64,000 bases of DNA from Cavia porcellus (GCF_034190915.1 NW_026947507.1:20685501-20749500), one strand, 5' to 3'. Numbered from the stretch's first letter, positions 47,950 through 60,629 are shown. Numbers and translations: made by a program. The notes: generated by a model from the sequence alone, not told the origin.

Positions 47950-48175
47950 TCAGTCCACTGTTGATGTGCAGCTTTATTTCTGGATTCTCTGTACTGCTGT
48001 TTTGCCTATGTGTCTGTTGTCATGGCAGTACCATGTTGTTAGGAGTACTGTAGCTTTGTAGTATGTGTTGAAGTCAATTACTATGATATTTCCAGTTTTG
48101 TTCTTTCTCTTCAAGATTGATTTGACTATTCAGTATTTTCCTCATGGAATTTTAGAAAAATTTTTTGTAATCAAT
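47950..48175 (-). mobile_element. LINE-1 ORF2 fragment, inverted 5' half of a rearranged insertion
   Basis: On the minus strand this reads as internal ORF2: aagaacaaaactggaaatat, attgacttcaacacatacta, tacaaagctacagtactcct, acatggtactgccatgacaa and aataaagctgcacatcaaca. It abuts a plus-strand piece of a more 3' part of ORF2 (48240-48700). This is the signature of a 5'-inverted L1 insertion. Confidence 0.7.
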
Positions 48176-48239
48176 ATCATTAGTATCTTGATAAGAGTAA
48201 CCATTATGAAAAGCAGTGTAGGACTTACTAAAAAAAAAC

Positions 48240-48700
48240 CTACAAATAAAATTGTCATGGTTGAACTATATTATTAGATTTATATCCAGGGAAATGGAGT
48301 TTTATATCCAGGAGATGTGTGCTTCCATGTTTATTGCAGCACTGTTTAGAACAACTGAAACACGAAATGAACTGATGTATCCATTTGTACATGAGTGGAT
48401 AAATGAAATGCGGTATTTTTGTATATATTATGAATGTTATTGAGTCATTAAAGTGAAATCTTGTCCATTGTAGCAAAGTGGTGGACAGAAATAGAGAACA
48501 TGTAAAGTGAAATCAGCCAGTCACAGAAAGATGGAAATATCATACATTCTCACACATATGTAAAACTTAGAAAACAAGTGCATAGAGGGAGAGTAGTCAT
48601 CACTACAGATTAGAAAGGGAAGTGGGGAGTAGGAGAAGGACATGGGATAACAGGAATGAGGAGGAGTAATTTCTACGGCACAGAAACATGAGTATAGATT
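48240..48700 (+). mobile_element. LINE-1 ORF2 C-terminal and 3' fragment, direct half of a 5'-inverted insertion
   Basis: Sequence follows the L1 3' end in sense: tgtgcttccatgtttattgc, agcactgtttagaacaactg, acatgagtggataaatgaaa, gtgaaatcagccagtcacag and cattctcacacatatgtaaa. With the inverted piece just upstream it forms one head-to-head insertion. A short A-rich region (48180-48240) sits at the junction. The 3' UTR fades after about 48700. Confidence 0.75.
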
Positions 48701-48904
48701 ACAGTAATTTATGCAAAGATGTAAGATCCTTTGAGATGGATCTGTATGTCAGTCACTGATGTATTCCAAGTGAGTAGAAGGTCTTGATAAATATATATTT
48801 CATAGTTATGAGAACATTCTCTTCAAAACCATACTTTCTCTCTTCTTGTTTATTAAGTCAATCTGTTTTCTTTTCTTTTTTGTTTTCTTCTTTCTTCTTT
48901 TACT

Positions 48905-48980
48905 TTAAGTACTTGGGATCAAACCCAGGCCTTGTTCAAACCAGGAAGGGCTGCTTGCCTGAGCTCTCCCCTGACCCTAT
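48905..48980 (-). mobile_element. ID SINE fragment, antisense, degraded
   Basis: agtacttgggatcaaaccca, ggccttgttcaaaccaggaa and ctgcttgcctgagctctccc resemble the complement of an ID body after a T-rich stretch. Confidence 0.5.
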
Positions 48981-51587
48981 CGCATTTTTTGAAACTGTAA
49001 GATCTGTGGTGTCAGATTTTTATAGCAAAAATGAAACACAATTTTTTAAGTGATGCCATGCACTGTACATTTATTTTCCAAGTTCAGTTGTCTTCTAAGG
49101 CATATAAATAGTCGTGATGATTATTTGTAATGGAGGCTTATAATTTATATTCTAATTTTATTATTTTTTATTTATGAAAGTTTTAAAATGATTTCATCAA
49201 AATAGTCACATTTATAGCTTGATTTGTATACTTCTCCTTCTTAGAAACTAAGAACAGACTGCTTAATAAAAACAATTATTAATAACACCTTGTTTCCCAG
49301 ATTACACAAAACATAGGACCAAATCTCAATGTAACGGTAATCAGATTTCTCTGTGATCACTAAGGGATATTAAGCTCCTCAAAATCTATGCCTGTTCATT
49401 ACTAGATTTTTACAGTTAGCCCAACATTCCCTCCTTTTTGTCCAGAAAAAGAGCAGTTCTAGATTTTAGAAATCCAAAATAGTCTGAAGCAATGGAAAAT
49501 TCTAGAAGGATATATCTTGAAAACAATTTGTTATGAGTTATGTTGATGATACATATAAAATAGGAAGCAATGTTCTAAACAAGGATAAATGTCGTTGACA
49601 TTTAAATAACAGGCATTCAGTAACTCAGCTTTACTATTTCTTTGGTGATTGGATTGTCTAAGTAGTATAAAAAGTTCTTATAAATTGGTTATTATCAGAG
49701 GTATAATCCAAAATGGCTTAAGAAAGAAATACATTGACTGCTAAATTTGAAATGCCAGATACGAGAACAAAGCAAGAAATAGTTTTACTAAATTAAATAT
49801 TATGACCTTCATAAAGTAACACATGGACTACATTTCAAGTAATTTAATATAAATTGATAAAATGTTGAAAGTTAGCAAAGATAATAATAAAAAACCACTG
49901 CATAATTGTATATAAGGAACAATCAATTGGAAGTCGTGAAGTATGTTAATTGACAACTACTCGAGTGTGAATTAGAACAGCTAGAGGCAAGAAACCAGGA
50001 TATGAATCTGAGCCATAAATTCAAGTGTAAATTGAAGAGGTGCAAATTAGAGTAGCAGCTATGCCATGGGCAAGGAAATGTTGAAATAGGAAAAAGATTT
50101 GGAAGAAATTAACAAAACAATATGACTTCAGACTGAATACAGATAGTATGAGAAACAGAACACATTTTAATTTTTCTAGTTTGTGATAATGAAAGTCAGT
50201 TAGAAGAGCATGATATACAAGTTAATTTTGGAACCTTTAAGTGTAACACTAACTTAGGTGTGCTATGTTGAAACTTAGATCTGTGGTATGGAAGTTTAAA
50301 TTAAAATGCTGTAATTATAATTTTTTGTGCTAGCATTTTAATCTTATATAATAAATCATTTCTTAAATATTCACAAAATATCAATTGAGACATCAGTTTA
50401 AGTTTTAATCAAAATTAAGTGTCCATGTTATGTACTCAGTCACTCTTGGATATGATCAAGACAGAAAACTATACAGATAAATTGACTTAGTTTTTAATCT
50501 AGGTCTTTATCATTTCATACTCCGTCACAGAAAGCATAAGTTCATTACATTAGGTTGAGTAAAGTAAATATCACAAGCTTACTTGCAAGACACATTTATT
50601 TCGTGAAAGAAAATTGTTACATGAGTCTAGCCAAGTCTCCACTAAGTAGATATTGTCTCTATAGGTGAAACACTGGCAACCCCGGGGGTAACAGTTCATT
50701 TTTCCAAAGTTTAAGCTGTTCAGGTAACTTGATTTCTTGTTTGTTTACTTTGCAGATTTCACAAGCAGTGTTTTCTCATAAAATAAGCGTGTTGTGCAGT
50801 AAAGAAATCTGTTTCACCATGGACTATAAAGTTCATGCAAGATGTCACATTTCAATTCCATTCATCATTCATTTTATTACCAATCTCTTTCAAAAGTCTT
50901 CTGATACTTAATGGATGTAGCTTAAGCTCAGCTTTACGACTGTAACTTGTGTGGCCTTAGGCAAAGCCATTCATATTTCTATGGCTCAATTTTGTTAGGT
51001 TAGAAAATACAAATATTAGCACCAAAATTCTTTTATAAGAGTTGATTTAATAAATGTGAAATACCCTCAAATGTCTATATAAATGTAAATCTATCATAGA
51101 GTTACTTGGAGGCATATGACTTGTTGAAAATAACATTCAGTTCTATGAAAGAGTATTATCTGCAGGCTAAAATGAACTTTTCTGGTATTTATTATTGCTA
51201 AGTAATATTAAATTGCAGTATCAAATATTTGAATTAGTTGTGTAAAGATGGAATTTTCACATCAAAGAATTATCTTTATGTGTATATTGTTAAAGACAGA
51301 AAATGAGATGGAATGATTTATCCTCTTTATTGTAGTTGATTTATTTATAGACATTGATATCAATTTTCTAAAATATCTTGTCTTTTGAGATTATATAAAT
51401 TGTTTATTTAAATTTATATATTTATATCCATATAATACATGTACACAGGCACATACACATACTTTTAGAACAATCTATTATCTTTTAAGAGGCATGGGAA
51501 TTATAGAATTTGAAAATTTAATAACTCAAAATCACATAATGATTATATTATGTTAATTGTGGTGCATAATTTGAATCTTTTGGTGTT
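48981..51587. other. Noncoding stretch
   Basis: AT-rich; one accccgggggt near-palindrome at about 50681. Nothing else recognised. Confidence 0.6.
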
Positions 51588-51699
51588 TGTGTTTTAAGAC
51601 AGGGTCTCACTATGTAGCTCAGGCTGTCCTCAAACTTACTGATGTTGTCCCAGCCTCCCAAGGGCTGGCACTGCAGACCTGTGTCACCATGCCTGGCCC
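51588..51699 (-). mobile_element. B1 SINE, antisense
   Basis: gttttaagacagggtctcac, tatgtagctcaggctgtcct, cagcctcccaagggctggca and tgtcaccatgcctggccc. The order is the reverse complement of B1. Confidence 0.88.
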
Positions 51700-51889
51700 T
51701 GAAGTCTTTTGAAACAAATGTTTGTTTAAAATATTTGATTGATGCAATATTTCTTCAAATGCATCACCACATTTAATTGATACAGTTTCTTGGTACAGTA
51801 TCAATTATGTACAGTACCAGAGCAATTATAGTACCTGTTTTCCTAGCTTAGTTATTTGTAGCATTCTCTTTTAACCTCAAAAGACAGAA

Positions 51890-52060
51890 ACAATATAAAT
51901 TTTATTATCACCACTTTATACTTGTAAAACCTCAGGTGAAAGTTGTATATAACAAAAGAAAACTGAGTTCCAGAAGAGGTAAACGGATGGTTTAGATTCT
52001 CACACCTAATAAGTGACTGAACCTCTAACCTAAGTGTATCTCCTTCTGCTCTCATCCTGC
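51890..52060 (+). mobile_element. MIR SINE remnant
   Basis: ttattatcaccactttatac, gaaaactgagttccagaaga, ggtaaacggatggtttagat and cacacctaataagtgactga follow the MIR core order (ttattatccccattttacag, gaaactgaggctcagagagg, cacacagctaataagtggca). Confidence 0.55.
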
Positions 52061-52519
52061 TTTCATTTTCCTGTTCTTAGTCCTTTCCCATCCAGTGTTC
52101 AGTGGAGTATTTCATTATTATATGTAAAAGAAGGCTGAGGCAATTTGAGGTGTCTACTCTATGATCAACAGAGAATCTGGAGGAGTATTCAAATTACTTA
52201 TCAAAGTTTAGCTTTAAATGCCCTCAATGTGTGCATTCGAGTTTAGTTCTCTATGTATTTTCATTGTCCGGCATAAGTATCTGCACATTCTCACGTCTGT
52301 GTTTTCTTATGTTTATATACACTCCTGTTCCATGTCTCTCTAGGGTTTCAGCTCCTTTTTATTCTGTGTTATTTTTCCTTTTCACTGTTGTGAAGGGAAA
52401 ATAGACATTTTATTTTCTTAACTATATTATGACAGGGTTATAAAGACAAACAAAAACATAGTGATATGTTAGTCAAAAAAGAGAAGATGATGATGATTTT
52501 TATTCGATCCACATGGTTA

Positions 52520-53000
52520 TTTTGCCTATATACAACATGATAGGTATTGTTCTAATGCTGCAGATACAGCACTACACTAAACAAGCAAGAAACCGTTCTG
52601 GATCTGAAGCAGACATGTATGGAATTTAAATAGTATATTAGGAGTCAGTGGTTATGAGGAACGGGGAGTACCAGAGTTTGAGTTAAGGCCTCAGTAGTGG
52701 GCATTACTGTCAAACTGACATCTGAGGAAAGTGTTGAGGAGGTAAAGACAGAAGTCCTGTAGAAATCTGAGCAAAGAGTACTATAGGAAGAAAGAACAAC
52801 TAGTGCAGACTTCTCTAGACAGAAACATGCCTGTCGTGTTTGAGGAGCAGCTGCGCCAGCGGCACTGGAGCTGAGTGTGAGTTTATCTTCAGTTGGAGAG
52901 TTACGGAATGAGAGCTTGAGTTCACTAGGTAGTGGGCTGGAGCCAGGAGTGTATTGAGTGATCATGGGGGGATTGATGAAGAGGTTAGTGTGATAAAACC
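52520..53000 (+). mobile_element. Ancient repeat remnant (L2/MIR-era)
   Basis: Blocks in order: gataggtattgttctaatgc, tgcagatacagcactacact, gacatctgaggaaagtgttg, gacagaaacatgcctgtcgt, gtttgaggagcagctgcgcc and gtgggctggagccaggagtg. This is the layout of an old eutherian dispersed repeat. The antisense frame of 106 codons across it (52645-52965) is explained by this GC-richer repeat and not by a gene. Confidence 0.45.
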
Positions 53001-53318
53001 TTCAGGAAAAATCATTCAGACTACTCTTTGAGAACAGAAATAGATGGTAGTAACTAAAGTTCAGTTTGAAGTGCCTTTCAGACTAACTCTTCATGAGACA
53101 AATACTTATTCAGCAGCTGGCCTGTGCCAGATCTTGTGTTGGAGGCTACAATTCATGATATGGAATAGCCAGCTGCTGTTCTTATTTACCTTTATAGAGA
53201 GCAGCTTTCTTATAGAATGAACATGTACTTGAGATAATCTTCTAGAATGAAAAGACCTCTTCAGAACTATAAAGTTGAAAACTGATGAGAAGGGTAGAAG
53301 GAGGTGAAAATGAAAATG

Positions 53319-53319
<1 letters not shown>

Positions 53320-53388
<69 letters not shown>

Positions 53389-53436
53389 GAGACAGAGAGA
53401 CAGAGAGACAGACAGAGAGACAGAAAAACAGAGAGA
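53320..53436. repeat. Compound (GT)/(GA)n/(GACA) microsatellite
   Basis: About 8 GT units, about 22 GA units, then GACA/GAGA units. It is the opposite-strand analogue of the 40.1 kb array. Confidence 0.95.
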
Positions 53437-56400
53437 ATGTGACACTGCAGTCTAGACAATGAAGTAGAATGATATATGGACAAGGTCTCTGTCCAGGAGG
53501 AATTCAAAGAAGTTCAGTTTAAAGGCTGCAGCACTGACCTCTACATAAGTGAGTTCATAGTTTCAAAATCCAGACTAGAGTTCATCTTTATTCTATCATC
53601 AAGATATTCTAATCGCTTCTAAGATATGTCATTGATGTACTGTAAGTCATGGAATGACGTATTTTTACTAAAGTATATGACCCAGATGGGTCCACGGAGA
53701 TGCAGCTGGACTCATAAAATTCTCTTTTAACAAATATAAAAGAAAGCATGACAGGACAGAGTGCTAGAACCCTGGTAGAAGACAGAGATAGAAATGCAGA
53801 GAGTTATGCCAAGGAACTGGTCAGCCAGCATATTTTTAGACTAAAATATAAGTAAGACCAAGGTGCACTAACACAGCAGATACACTTTAGTAGCTAGGAG
53901 GATATGTGGTAATAAGGAGATATTTTTATTTAATTTTTTCTTAAATGAAAAAAATTAAGAACAATTGAAATCCAGTGGAAATAGTCATTGAGAAGATAAG
54001 TCTGTATGAAAGAAAGGATGATTAACTACAGAAGTGAGACACCAGCCATAGAGGAATTGATTTGAAATAGGCAGGGAGAGCTTTGTTTGCACTTGTCAAT
54101 ACTTCTGAAATAAAAGACTTAGAATAGATCAAAAACACAGCCATTGACAGAACTTCATCTGTGTTACCAGAAAGAAGGCATTCTAATCTCATAGTTTTAT
54201 ATTCTCTAGAAGGACATTGCCATATAATTTGTCATTCAAATTGAAACCCTTTGAGAAATGATTAGGTATCTTCACAGTTAAACTGGAAGTGTTTCAGCAA
54301 ACTGAAATGTATGGCACTTTTGAGTTCTTCTAAAAACTGACTCTGGTACAGAGATCTAGATTTTGATACTACTATGTATCTGATGGGTGAGGTGTCAGTA
54401 GAGGAGTAGGAAATGATCACATATGTGGAAATAGATGAGATGATAAATCACATATTATCAAGCTAGGTATTATCTGAGAATCTCATTTAACTAGAGAAAC
54501 ATTGAGTCAGTGTAAACCACATGCCTCAACATTTACCTAAAAAAGCAAGTTGGGTCCTTATGTTCAATTTCTGTCAATCATTAGGTGAAGGTCATCCTAG
54601 GTGAACATCACTTACTTTACACCTGCCTAATTGGCAGACAGTGGATTTGTGTAACCGACATCATTTTCAGACACATACTTGGAGAAGTTGCAGGCCTCAT
54701 GCAGCAAAGCGATTAAGCAGGGGAAGAATAATGTGGAGAGGGCACCAACAGTTCTCTGCCGTAGTTTTAGTATGAATTACATTGCTAGTCAAGGACCTTT
54801 TCTGAGAGTCAGGACACACACAGGCAGCTGAAGGCAATGAGCACATGGACGAACTGTGGACAGTGCTGTGAGGAAACAGGATACTTGGCTCCTCTGCTGC
54901 AAGTAGAAAACGTAGCAGTGACTGGGATGGTTGTAATTTGGGTCTTTATCTATGTTTGGCAGAAGACGAATTGCTAACTATGTAATATATAATCAAATGT
55001 AATTCATAAAAGGCAGGAAAAGTCGTGTATTCTAATTCACTTGCTGTGTTCTCTTATCGAAATGGTACCTACCGAAAAGAGCTCTTCTACTCTTCAATGA
55101 AAATTTTTAAGACTTTTCTATTTTCAGAATTTTGTTTATATTGTTAGTGATGGACCATTTTAAATTTGTTTTTAAGGGGCACGACTTCATTGCTTTTCTT
55201 ATATTCTCACTGGAAAATGATTGCAACCCATTTACATTTATTTATATTTGTAAATTAGCAAATGAATTTTTGCATACCTGCCCATAATTTAATATTGTAA
55301 TTTTATTTTGGTAAATAATAAATAAGTGAAATGACTGCATAGTTGCTTTATTATTATCCAAAGTATTTAAGATATGAGGTGAAATGAAATTATTTTAGAT
55401 ATTTCCTAGTATCTTTAATAGTTGTATGACATTAATAAAATTAGTGAATTGGTGACATGGAGGCAATATATAACTGGGTAATGGATTTTCTAATCAATTA
55501 ACTATTAGTCACAAATCCATAGTAGACAAAGGTATATTACTTAAGCATTTCCCCTATGGATTATTTAATAATGTGGTAAATGAGGTATTTCATTAAAAAA
55601 TCAGAATGTTTTTTTTAATGTCTCAGATTTATAAGTTGAGAATGTTGAATAAAAACAGATAAGACAAATTTGTTTTTCTGTGTCCATGATGACTTGGTAG
55701 TTTCTGTCTAGTCTAATTAATAATGGAGCTGAATTTTCATTTAAATAGTGACAATTAAAAATAGCACTTTCTTTTTGTATTGACTCAAGATCTTGGGCTA
55801 TCCTATATAATTAAACAGAACAGATGTACAGATTTTTTTTACACATTGCCCACTGATACTGTTTTTTGTTTTTGAATGATAAGCTATGTAAGTTTGAATG
55901 AAAGTCAATGATGGGAACAAAAAATATGCTAATATAACATTTTAGGTAAGTAATAAAAATAAGCAAAACACAGGAAAAACTAAGACTATTGCAGTAGTGT
56001 TTTCAGACTAAAAAACATATTTGCTAAGCTCCTCTTACAGGTCATATTCTTTCAAAATACTAAACATGTTTCTCGTCTCTAGTATCTACATCACAAAGCA
56101 AAAGAGAAAAAGAATAAAATTCCTCCTTCAAACTATACCTTTTAAAATACAGTCAAGGGAATTGCAAAATGATACTGGATGTTTAGGCTGATTATATTTT
56201 ATTCATAACTTCTATATTTCATTCTACCACAAATTTAAATAATAACTCAATTATTATTATTAATCACGGATGTATTTTGACAATAAAATGTACCAGGAAG
56301 TATATGCCAAACAGAAGTCAAATTGTAAATGTCAACTTAATTACTTTTTACTTATGCCTTTCCCCTAACACCTTTACATTGTTTAAAAGATTTCATGAAT

Positions 56401-56451
56401 CAGAGTGGTTTGGAGTAGAATCCCAGGTGCCACAACTCCTGGCACACACTG
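53437..56451. other. Noncoding stretch
   Basis: 54500-54930 is GC-richer and may be an old repeat that I cannot name. The rest is AT-rich with no repeat or gene recognised. Confidence 0.5.
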
Positions 56452-56530
56452 CGAGGCAGAGCAGCGGGACGAAAGCCTGCGCAGACCTAAGAGCGCACGC
56501 CCACGTGTGCACACTGACCGACAACAGGCG
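56452..56530. other. Isolated CpG cluster with an E-box
   Basis: Nine CpGs fall within about 78 bases (positions 56452, 56465, 56470, 56480, 56494, 56498, 56504, 56519, 56529) in DNA otherwise nearly free of CpG. CACGTG lies at 56502-56507. No SINE or L1 body explains it. It is too short for a formal CpG island. Confidence 0.6.
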
Positions 56531-57275
56531 TGTGCTGGCCTAGCAAGATGCTTTTATGGAGGAAACTTCATGCAGATTTAACTCAGGAGTTTCTAACTGT
56601 AGCACTGATAATACGGAGAGCCACACATAACCACAGAAAATGTACTTTTCCCACACACACTGAACATTTTCTTTTTCCTTTCTCGAATTCAACCAGAATG
56701 ATCATGTCTCCTGCTTTCGGTTTTGCTGCATGTGGGAAATGGGATATTTTGCAGAGAGCATGTCATTGGAGAGCTATTCCTTTCATAAGATAACTTGCAC
56801 TTGTGTACAAGCAAATCCAGAAAGATACATTGCAGCCATTGGAGATGTGTAGAGTGATTATTATTTAGTGCACTAATTAGGGAAGTAAATACGTGTCTTG
56901 TGGTTTCCAACTTCACTTGTATTTAAAGATAACTCCCATATTTTAGAGTGATTGTTGTAACCTAATGAAACCAAGATACAACCATCTGAAGAACTATTTA
57001 ATAACTGTCAAGATAAAAAAAAAAGGTTTGGCAAAGACTTCAGGGATTCTTTGTAACCATTTATTACATATACATCAGAGTGGATGTTATGTTGCTAGTA
57101 TCCATGATCACAATTTGAGTGGAATCTAAAAAGTGGCAGAATATGTGAAGCTTTTAAGTATCAGGCATCTGTAAAACCTGTAGGAGAGTTAACTATCATC
57201 TTATAAAATAATGTATTTTATAGTATATTTAATTGAAATAATATTTAGAAGTATCGCTTGCACTGTACTTTCTGT
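56531..57275. other. Noncoding stretch
   Basis: No recognised repeat or gene. Confidence 0.55.
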
Positions 57276-57432
57276 TGTTGTTTTTTGCACTTCTGGGGAT
57301 TGAACACAGGACTTTGAAAGTAAACTATGTACCTGTTCTTTTTAATTTGTTCTTTGTGAGGCAGGGTCCTGCTAAGTTGTCAAACTTCTGATCCTCCTGC
57401 CTCCGCCTCCTATGTTGCTGGGCGACCCGCCT
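57276..57432 (-). mobile_element. B1-ID composite SINE, antisense
   Basis: Plus strand: gttttttgcacttctgggga, ttgaacacaggactttgaaa (ID part), then gtgaggcagggtcctgctaa, tcctcctgcctccgcctcct and gttgctgggcgacccgcc (B1 part). Confidence 0.75.
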
Positions 57433-57758
57433 TCTCTGTACTTTTAAATGTTATACCGACCCTTTAAGCAAATTTATGGTGTAATAGATTTTCAAATTTG
57501 ATTTTTTGGAAAGATCTTCCAGCATTCAAAAATTGCATAGTACTAAAATGATGCACTCTTCTCAAAAGAGACCTGGTAAGTGAACAAGTTGCAAAAATGG
57601 AGCATAGCAGCCTCATCCTTATCCTCTCAGAAGCTTTTTAGAAAGGTTGGCTCAGGAGCCATGGGTGCCTCTTTAGGAGAAGTTGCAAGTAGACTTGAAA
57701 GCAAGGCCATTATCCCTTCCTAGAAGTTGTTTCTCCTGATGTAACCATAAAAACAGCT

Positions 57759-58103
57759 GTGGAGACTTATGAACAGTGCTTTTTCACTTGGATAATAACT
57801 GGTTTGAAATTATCTGGAGTAAACAAAAGCATTCTTTTTTCCCCCCTCTGTCCAAAATGCATTGCTGATGATCAACTGAAAATTGAAAGAGGAAAATTAA
57901 ACCCATTTAACTATTTAAAAGACTTTTTAAGACTGTCTTATAAACACAAAGGGACCCTACAGATCATTCCATTCATTTGCATTATTGACCAGTTAAGGAA
58001 GGTGAAGAGACTCGCCTGTGACTTACAAGATGCTTCCAGTATAATTTGCTTAGCAGCCAGAAACCAGGGTCCCTTCTTACTAATCTTTGCTATTCATCCC
58101 TAA
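57759..58103 (+). other. Unrecognised 114-codon open frame
   Basis: One of the longest frames outside repeats. It contains CPKCIADDQLKIERGK and LACDLQDASSIICLAARN. No domain is recognised, and no Kozak-like start or flanking exon signals were identified. Length alone is modest for 64 kb of AT-rich DNA, so chance is the leading explanation. Confidence 0.2.
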
Positions 58104-58454
58104 ATCGTAGCTCTTGTATAATCATGTAATGTATGTGTATACTGATGTAAAACATATGTTTAAAATTCATTATGCTGAATGATAAGTATATAATGAGTGA
58201 TTTCAAAAGACCATTGCATGTAATTGACATTATGGGGAACAAGGAACTACCCCTAAGTGTTTGAGCATGCACCCACTCTTAGAGACTGCTCTCATGTCTC
58301 TCTGTCTCAATTTTTTGAATAAACCTTGTTTATTCATTATGAATGATACATATAATATATTCCCTTTTAATATGGTTTTTGCTATTGCAATTTCAAATGT
58401 ATTATGATTAACATCTAGGTTCATGTTGATGTTCTGCTTATCCACAAAACAGGT

Positions 58455-58690
58455 TTAATGTAACTTTTTTATTGGAAAGAAAAAAGCACAGAAAAATAAA
58501 AAAGCAATCAAGGAGACAAATTTTTAAAAAGCTGAATGACAGCAGCAAAAAACAAAACAAAACAGTGATACAAGATTTCAAAACAAGATGATAGGAATTT
58601 AACATTGGCTGTTATACTGCACATTGTTATCTTCAAAATGGTTGCTCAGGTTACCAGATATAAGCATGTATATTTGATTGAACAAGACAG
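58455..58690 (-). mobile_element. Truncated 3' end of the same half-LINE family
   Basis: The plus strand starts at cttttttattgga, the complement of a CCAATAAAAAAG end, continues through A-rich sequence resembling the inter-unit segments of the 30-31 kb array, then reads caagatttcaaaacaagat, gataggaattt and attgttatcttcaaaatgg. This matches the last 3' UTR unit of the full-length copy in the same orientation. Only that unit and the tail are present. The family link is seen by alignment; boundaries are approximate. Confidence 0.55.
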
Positions 58691-60629
58691 TTTTCCTTAC
58701 AACAGGTTCTTTCCCTTTCACCATATCTACTGTAACTTTTGGAGCTTATTTACTTTCAGTTTCTTATAAATTAGCATAACTTAATAGTAAATATGTCTTT
58801 ATGAATGACAAAGTCAGATCTCTCTTATGACTATTTTCAAAGCAATGAGCTTGTTTGATGAAACAGTCCATATTTTCTCAAGTTATTTAAGACATTCAAC
58901 TATAATAAGTATAATTTCTGAGATTCATTGGTTAAAATACTTACAATAGCCACATTTCCCTAGAAATAACCTCTCTTGTCTGCCCTTTAGCACATTAGCT
59001 TCAAACAACATGCCTTCTTACTAGCCAAGTACTTATAGGATGTTTAGATTAGAGTCCATATAATACTAAAAAAAAAAAAAAGGAAGAAAATTCTGGCAAT
59101 GACATTTTCTTTTATTGTCATTTATGTAAGATGAAACCTAAATAGAGCTCTGCTCCTAGTTCTCAAATGGTCATGATCACATAGACCTGGATTTTCCTCA
59201 TTCTGTTCCAGCGGTAAAACTCTTTACTTATAAAAAGAAAATCAATATAAGGCATTCAGAACATCTTCATGTAACTAAACAGCAGCAAGGATAGATTTCA
59301 TATATAATTTCATTATTACAATGAACATTAATATTACTATAACCTTCTGATCCCAAGACATCATCTACAATAAGATTTTTAAAAATACTGTTGTTTTAAT
59401 GGTAGAGAAAAATTGCTACATATTGTATATTGTACATTTAAAATAAACTATTATCTGTAATGCAATTTGAAAATATATCAAACTACTGGATATATTTTTT
59501 CATGTAATTGCATTGTCTTTTTCTGTACTTACTTCATTTCCAAGATCACTATTTTGAAGAACATTGTCAGATGCGTTGGATAAAAATAATTCTTTCAGTT
59601 ATCTAAATGTCTAAATTTGATCATAGATGCTTGTTGACACTGTAGTATGTCAATAGTTTTTCATTAAAATACAAAACACTATCTGCCATGTTTTAATTCC
59701 AAGTAATGTTATTCATGTTGTAAACAGTCTTCTTAAGAATGACTTTACATAGGGCTTTCAAGAATTTTGAGGAAAGTATACAAATGAGTTTGTACAACAA
59801 CTGAAAAGGTAATAAAACCAGTCTCATTTCTTACAACCTACTGACACTGTTTTTAAATTATATTTTTTTTTCAAAATCAGAAAAAAGCAAGTGCTAGAAA
59901 AGTTTGAATAACTTCTAGTTGTTAAAAATAGCAGAATTACAACACAGTTCTGTTATTACTTCCTTCAAAGTTCTACTTGAAAGGTAAAAGCACATGGCCA
60001 AATGCAGAAGTCACTTTCTTTACATTGTAAAATACATGCTTAAGATTTCCGCAGATGAAGCTCTTTCTTTTCATTTTATTGCTGCGATTCCGTTATTTTT
60101 TTTTTCAATATAATTTGATTTGACAACAAATTGAAGGTGAAGGGTAGACATTTTGGTGGGTGAAGTTAATTTATTCTTTCTGTATGTAAGATAACCAAAG
60201 CAACAGCAACAAGAAAAAATAAAATACAAAATAGCCCTAGCCTTTGGATTATTTAAGACTTTCTGTGTTTGTGAGCCAAACTCCATATAAAATGCTGTCT
60301 ATACAAATATGCGCAAGACAGCATTGTCATGCAAGCAGCTGGTCAGCAGCCACATGAAAAACACAATGCAGAAGAGTTGTATCCAAGTCCAGAGATGTAT
60401 TGGAGTCTAGGGATCTATTTTTTTAAAAGATAGTTTTGCTTTTGCACATATTCCATGGGCATTCTTCTAACAATTTGTAGCAATTCTTATTTTTTGCTTC
60501 ACAACCACCAGAGGTGACTGACAAAAACTGAAAATGAGCTTTGTGTGTATTCATGAAATTCTGGGATTAGTAACCTGAAATAAAAAGATTTATGTGAAGT
60601 GCAGGTTTTCATACATAGGCTGCGCTCCC

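Noticed and set aside
50729..50911. Possible exon after a pyrimidine-tract and tttgcag acceptor-like sequence near 50755
   Set aside because: No matching donor, no domain in the 60-codon frame, and no partner exon.
52645..52965. 106-codon minus frame
   Set aside because: Lies antisense in an old dispersed repeat; Ser/Thr-rich with no recognisable domain.
53106..53507. 133-codon and 67-codon minus frames with long SL runs
   Set aside because: Translation of the (GA)/(GACA) array; the flanks show no domain.
60505..60525. CTCF-like core (ccaccagaggtgac)
   Set aside because: Only a partial match to the CTCF core; too common to claim.
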